Source: RGIG3701 sp017403345
GTDB lineage: Bacteria; Planctomycetota; Planctomycetia; Pirellulales; Thermoguttaceae
Direction of reading: 5' to 3'
Length of the DNA stretch: 14,781 bases
Assembly: GCA_017403345.1 (NCBI GenBank)
Contig: JAFQOH010000221.1
Span: 1-14,781 of the forward strand
Shown here: one piece after another, positions 13,390 through 14,781 of the stretch
How positions within the stretch are numbered: the stretch's first letter is position 1
Layout: every line of letters starts with the position of its first letter
Notes under the pieces: model-generated
The model's database searches: none
What the model saw: the letters and a program-made list of their open reading frames with translations, nothing else
What the model was told of the DNA's origin: nothing
Translations under genes and position numbers: made by a program

Positions 13390-14580
13390 ATGGATTTAAG
13401 GTTTCATTTTATTTATCGGATCTCAAGTACTTTTGGTCTGTCTCTTGCTGGTCTTCTTCTTGCCGTTTCCGCCCTCCTCCTGGGAACGGTGCGTCCGGCA
13501 AATGCTCAACTCTTTCGTCCGATCGCAGGCCGCGAAAATGAGATCCTGGTAAATTCCCACCGCTGCCTGAATGAGATCATGGCGATCCCCGCCAATGAGA
13601 TCCCGGCCTTTCTGTTTGAGAAAGCGGAAGGCGTCGCGATCTTCCCCGGACTCGTTCGCGGCGGTTTCGTCGTGGGAGCACAGCACGGCAAGGGCGTTCT
13701 GATCGTCAAAAATTCCGAGGGTCAGTGGGAAGCTCCCCGTTTCCTGAAAATGACGGGCGGAAGTGTCGGTTTTCAGGCCGGAGTGCAGTCTGCCGACGTC
13801 ATCCTCATCTTCTGTTCCCGGCGCAGTGTCGAATCGGTCATCAAAGGCCAGTTCACCATCGGAGCAGACGCCTCTGCCGCTGCGGGACCCGTCGGACGCA
13901 AAGCCTCGGCAAGCACCAACGCACGGCTCACCTCCGAGATCTACTCCTACTCCCGTTCCCGAGGGCTCTTTCTCGGCATCGCGCTGGACGGCTGCGTGCT
14001 GGACATTGAGGAAGACGTTTCGGAAAAATACTACGCCAACGGTCTCACGCCGGAAGCGCAGCAGCTCGTGCAGCTCACGATGGGGTACGTTCAGTCTGTG
14101 AAGCATCAGCAGAACGCGGCAGGAACGGCATCCCCAGAAACTGCGGGTCAGGAAAACGTCCCCATGGTCCCCGCTCCCGCTCAAACTCCCGCTCAGGAAC
14201 TCCCGACGGATCCATCCGTTCCCGCCTCCGCCAGTCCGTCTGCAGTTCCCGGCGCGATCCCCGGCGTACAGTCTGCCGCTCCAGATGCAGTTCCCGCAGC
14301 CGGCACTCCGACCGGAGATCCGCGTGAGATGATGCGCCGAAATCTGATCGAGTCGCACACCTCCCTGATGCAGCTTCTGGATCCCTCGTGGCAGAAATGG
14401 CTGGCGCTTCCGCAGGAATTCCTGACGCAGGCCCCCGGCACTCGGACCGTTCCGCCGGAACTCCTCACGCTCCGAGACCGATTCGCCCGCATCGCGCAGG
14501 ACCCCAAATACTCCGACCTGATCGCACGCCCGGAATTCCAGCAGACGCAGGACTGCCTAGAAATGTACCTCGCCCAGTAA
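13390..14580 (+). CDS. Secreted SYLF/Ysc84-domain protein with Pro/Ala linker and extra C-terminal domain
   Basis: This 396-residue exported protein has a start supported by AGGGAG about eight bases before the ATG. The signal peptide has basic residues, a Leu/Ala core (LSLAGLLLAVSALLLG) and a cleavage site ANA-Q near residue 39. The SYLF (Ysc84, lipid-binding) domain spans about 55-230: KAEGVAIFPGLVRGGFVVGAQ, GGSVGFQAGVQSADVILIF, a FTIGADASAAAGPVGR segment, and SYSRSRGLFLGIALDG. Bacterial homologues are secreted or membrane-associated and poorly understood. After about 245 comes a Pro/Ala/Ser/Gln linker of some 80 residues, then a helical C-terminal domain of about 75 residues (MMRRNLIESHTSLMQLLDPSWQ onward) that is not part of SYLF and was not recognised. 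The gene stands alone, with its own promoter and a repeat-bearing leader. Confidence 0.88.
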   Translation: MDLRFHFIYRISSTFGLSLAGLLLAVSALLLGTVRPANAQLFRPIAGRENEILVNSHRCLNEIMAIPANEIPAFLFEKAEGVAIFPGLVRGGFVVGAQHGKGVLIVKNSEGQWEAPRFLKMTGGSVGFQAGVQSADVILIFCSRRSVESVIKGQFTIGADASAAAGPVGRKASASTNARLTSEIYSYSRSRGLFLGIALDGCVLDIEEDVSEKYYANGLTPEAQQLVQLTMGYVQSVKHQQNAAGTASPETAGQENVPMVPAPAQTPAQELPTDPSVPASASPSAVPGAIPGVQSAAPDAVPAAGTPTGDPREMMRRNLIESHTSLMQLLDPSWQKWLALPQEFLTQAPGTRTVPPELLTLRDRFARIAQDPKYSDLIARPEFQQTQDCLEMYLAQ

Positions 14581-14592
14581 AACCCAGTCCAG

Positions 14593-14732
14593 CCCGAACT
14601 TTCCAGCCTGAACTTTCCAGCCTGAACTTTCCAGCCTGAACTTTCCAGCCTGAACTTTCCAGCCTGAACTTTCCAGCCTGAACTTTCCAGCCTGAACTTT
14701 CCAGCCTGAACTTTCCAGCCTGAACTTTCCAG
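14593..14732. repeat. 14-bp tandem repeat, ten units, just 3' of the SYLF gene
   Basis: The unit is CCTGAACTTTCCAG. The first copy has C for T, and nine further copies are perfect. The array begins 13 bases after the TAA stop. Its length is not a multiple of three, so it is not built for coding, although ORFs happen to cross it. Perfect identity of nine units implies recent expansion or ongoing homogenisation. Confidence 0.97.
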
Positions 14733-14746
14733 CGAGCGGGACTTTC

Positions 14747-14781
14747 ATGAAAATGGATCCTTTTTCCGCCGCCCTTCCCCC
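14747..14781 (+). CDS. Possible start of the next gene (very short, cut by the window)
   Basis: An ATG follows GAGCGGGACTTTC and reads MKMDPFSAALPP to the window edge. The ribosome site is weak and only 11 codons are visible. It is listed because it follows the repeat array as rpoN follows its array; it may not be a gene. Confidence 0.2.
   Translation, partial: MKMDPFSAALP

Noticed and set aside
14557..14748. Leftward 63-codon ORF through the 14-bp repeats
   Set aside because: A 14-bp unit cycles through all frames and happens to lack stops on this strand. There is no RBS or domain, and it overlaps the end of the SYLF gene.

Overview
The window is bacterial chromosome, best explained by an uncultured Planctomycetota relative (gut-type Pirellulales/Thermoguttaceae-like). 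This assignment is inference. It rests on a formylglycine-generating-enzyme-type secreted protein at the left edge, a divergent sigma-54, a SYLF protein, moderately high GC with an AT-rich patch, and many locus-specific minisatellites. No rRNA, tRNA, IS element, integrase or CRISPR array was seen.

Layout. (1) 1-265, minus: the start of a secreted FGE/SUMF1-family protein, cut by the window edge, with a clear sigma-70-type promoter. (2) 615-3988, plus: a sodium:solute symporter, then the ABC-F translation factor EttA. (3) 4000-5860, minus: an AT-rich accessory patch of small genes. In order of transcription these are a 40-residue secreted peptide, a 38-residue membrane miniprotein, a 133-residue membrane protein, a cysteine-rich lipoprotein with four DnaJ-zinc-finger-like repeats, and a second miniprotein copy broken by an in-frame TGA. 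A hairpin terminator closes the patch. (4) 5851-8298, minus: pyrB-pyrC (de novo pyrimidine synthesis), with a TTGACT-17-TATACT promoter and a 12-bp UUCG-loop terminator. (5) 8449-13089, minus: dnaX-recR-rpoN (clamp loader, recombination mediator, sigma-54), from a promoter placed back-to-back with that of the next gene. (6) 13108-14580, plus: a secreted SYLF/Ysc84 protein followed by ten 14-bp repeats.

Two themes stand out. First, dnaX carries a nine-A run in its linker, and both shifted frames stop within a few codons. This is the arrangement that makes the short gamma subunit by slippage in Thermus. Second, tandem repeats of 11, 14, 15 and 21 bp sit within a few bases of stop codons or in 5' leaders, and 12-, 15-, 18- and 60-bp repeats expand flexible linkers inside RpoN and DnaX. 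The 15-bp array before rpoN carries its Shine-Dalgarno sequence in every unit, so repeat number could tune sigma-54 translation.

The housekeeping genes are confident calls. The functions of the small genes in the AT-rich patch are unknown.
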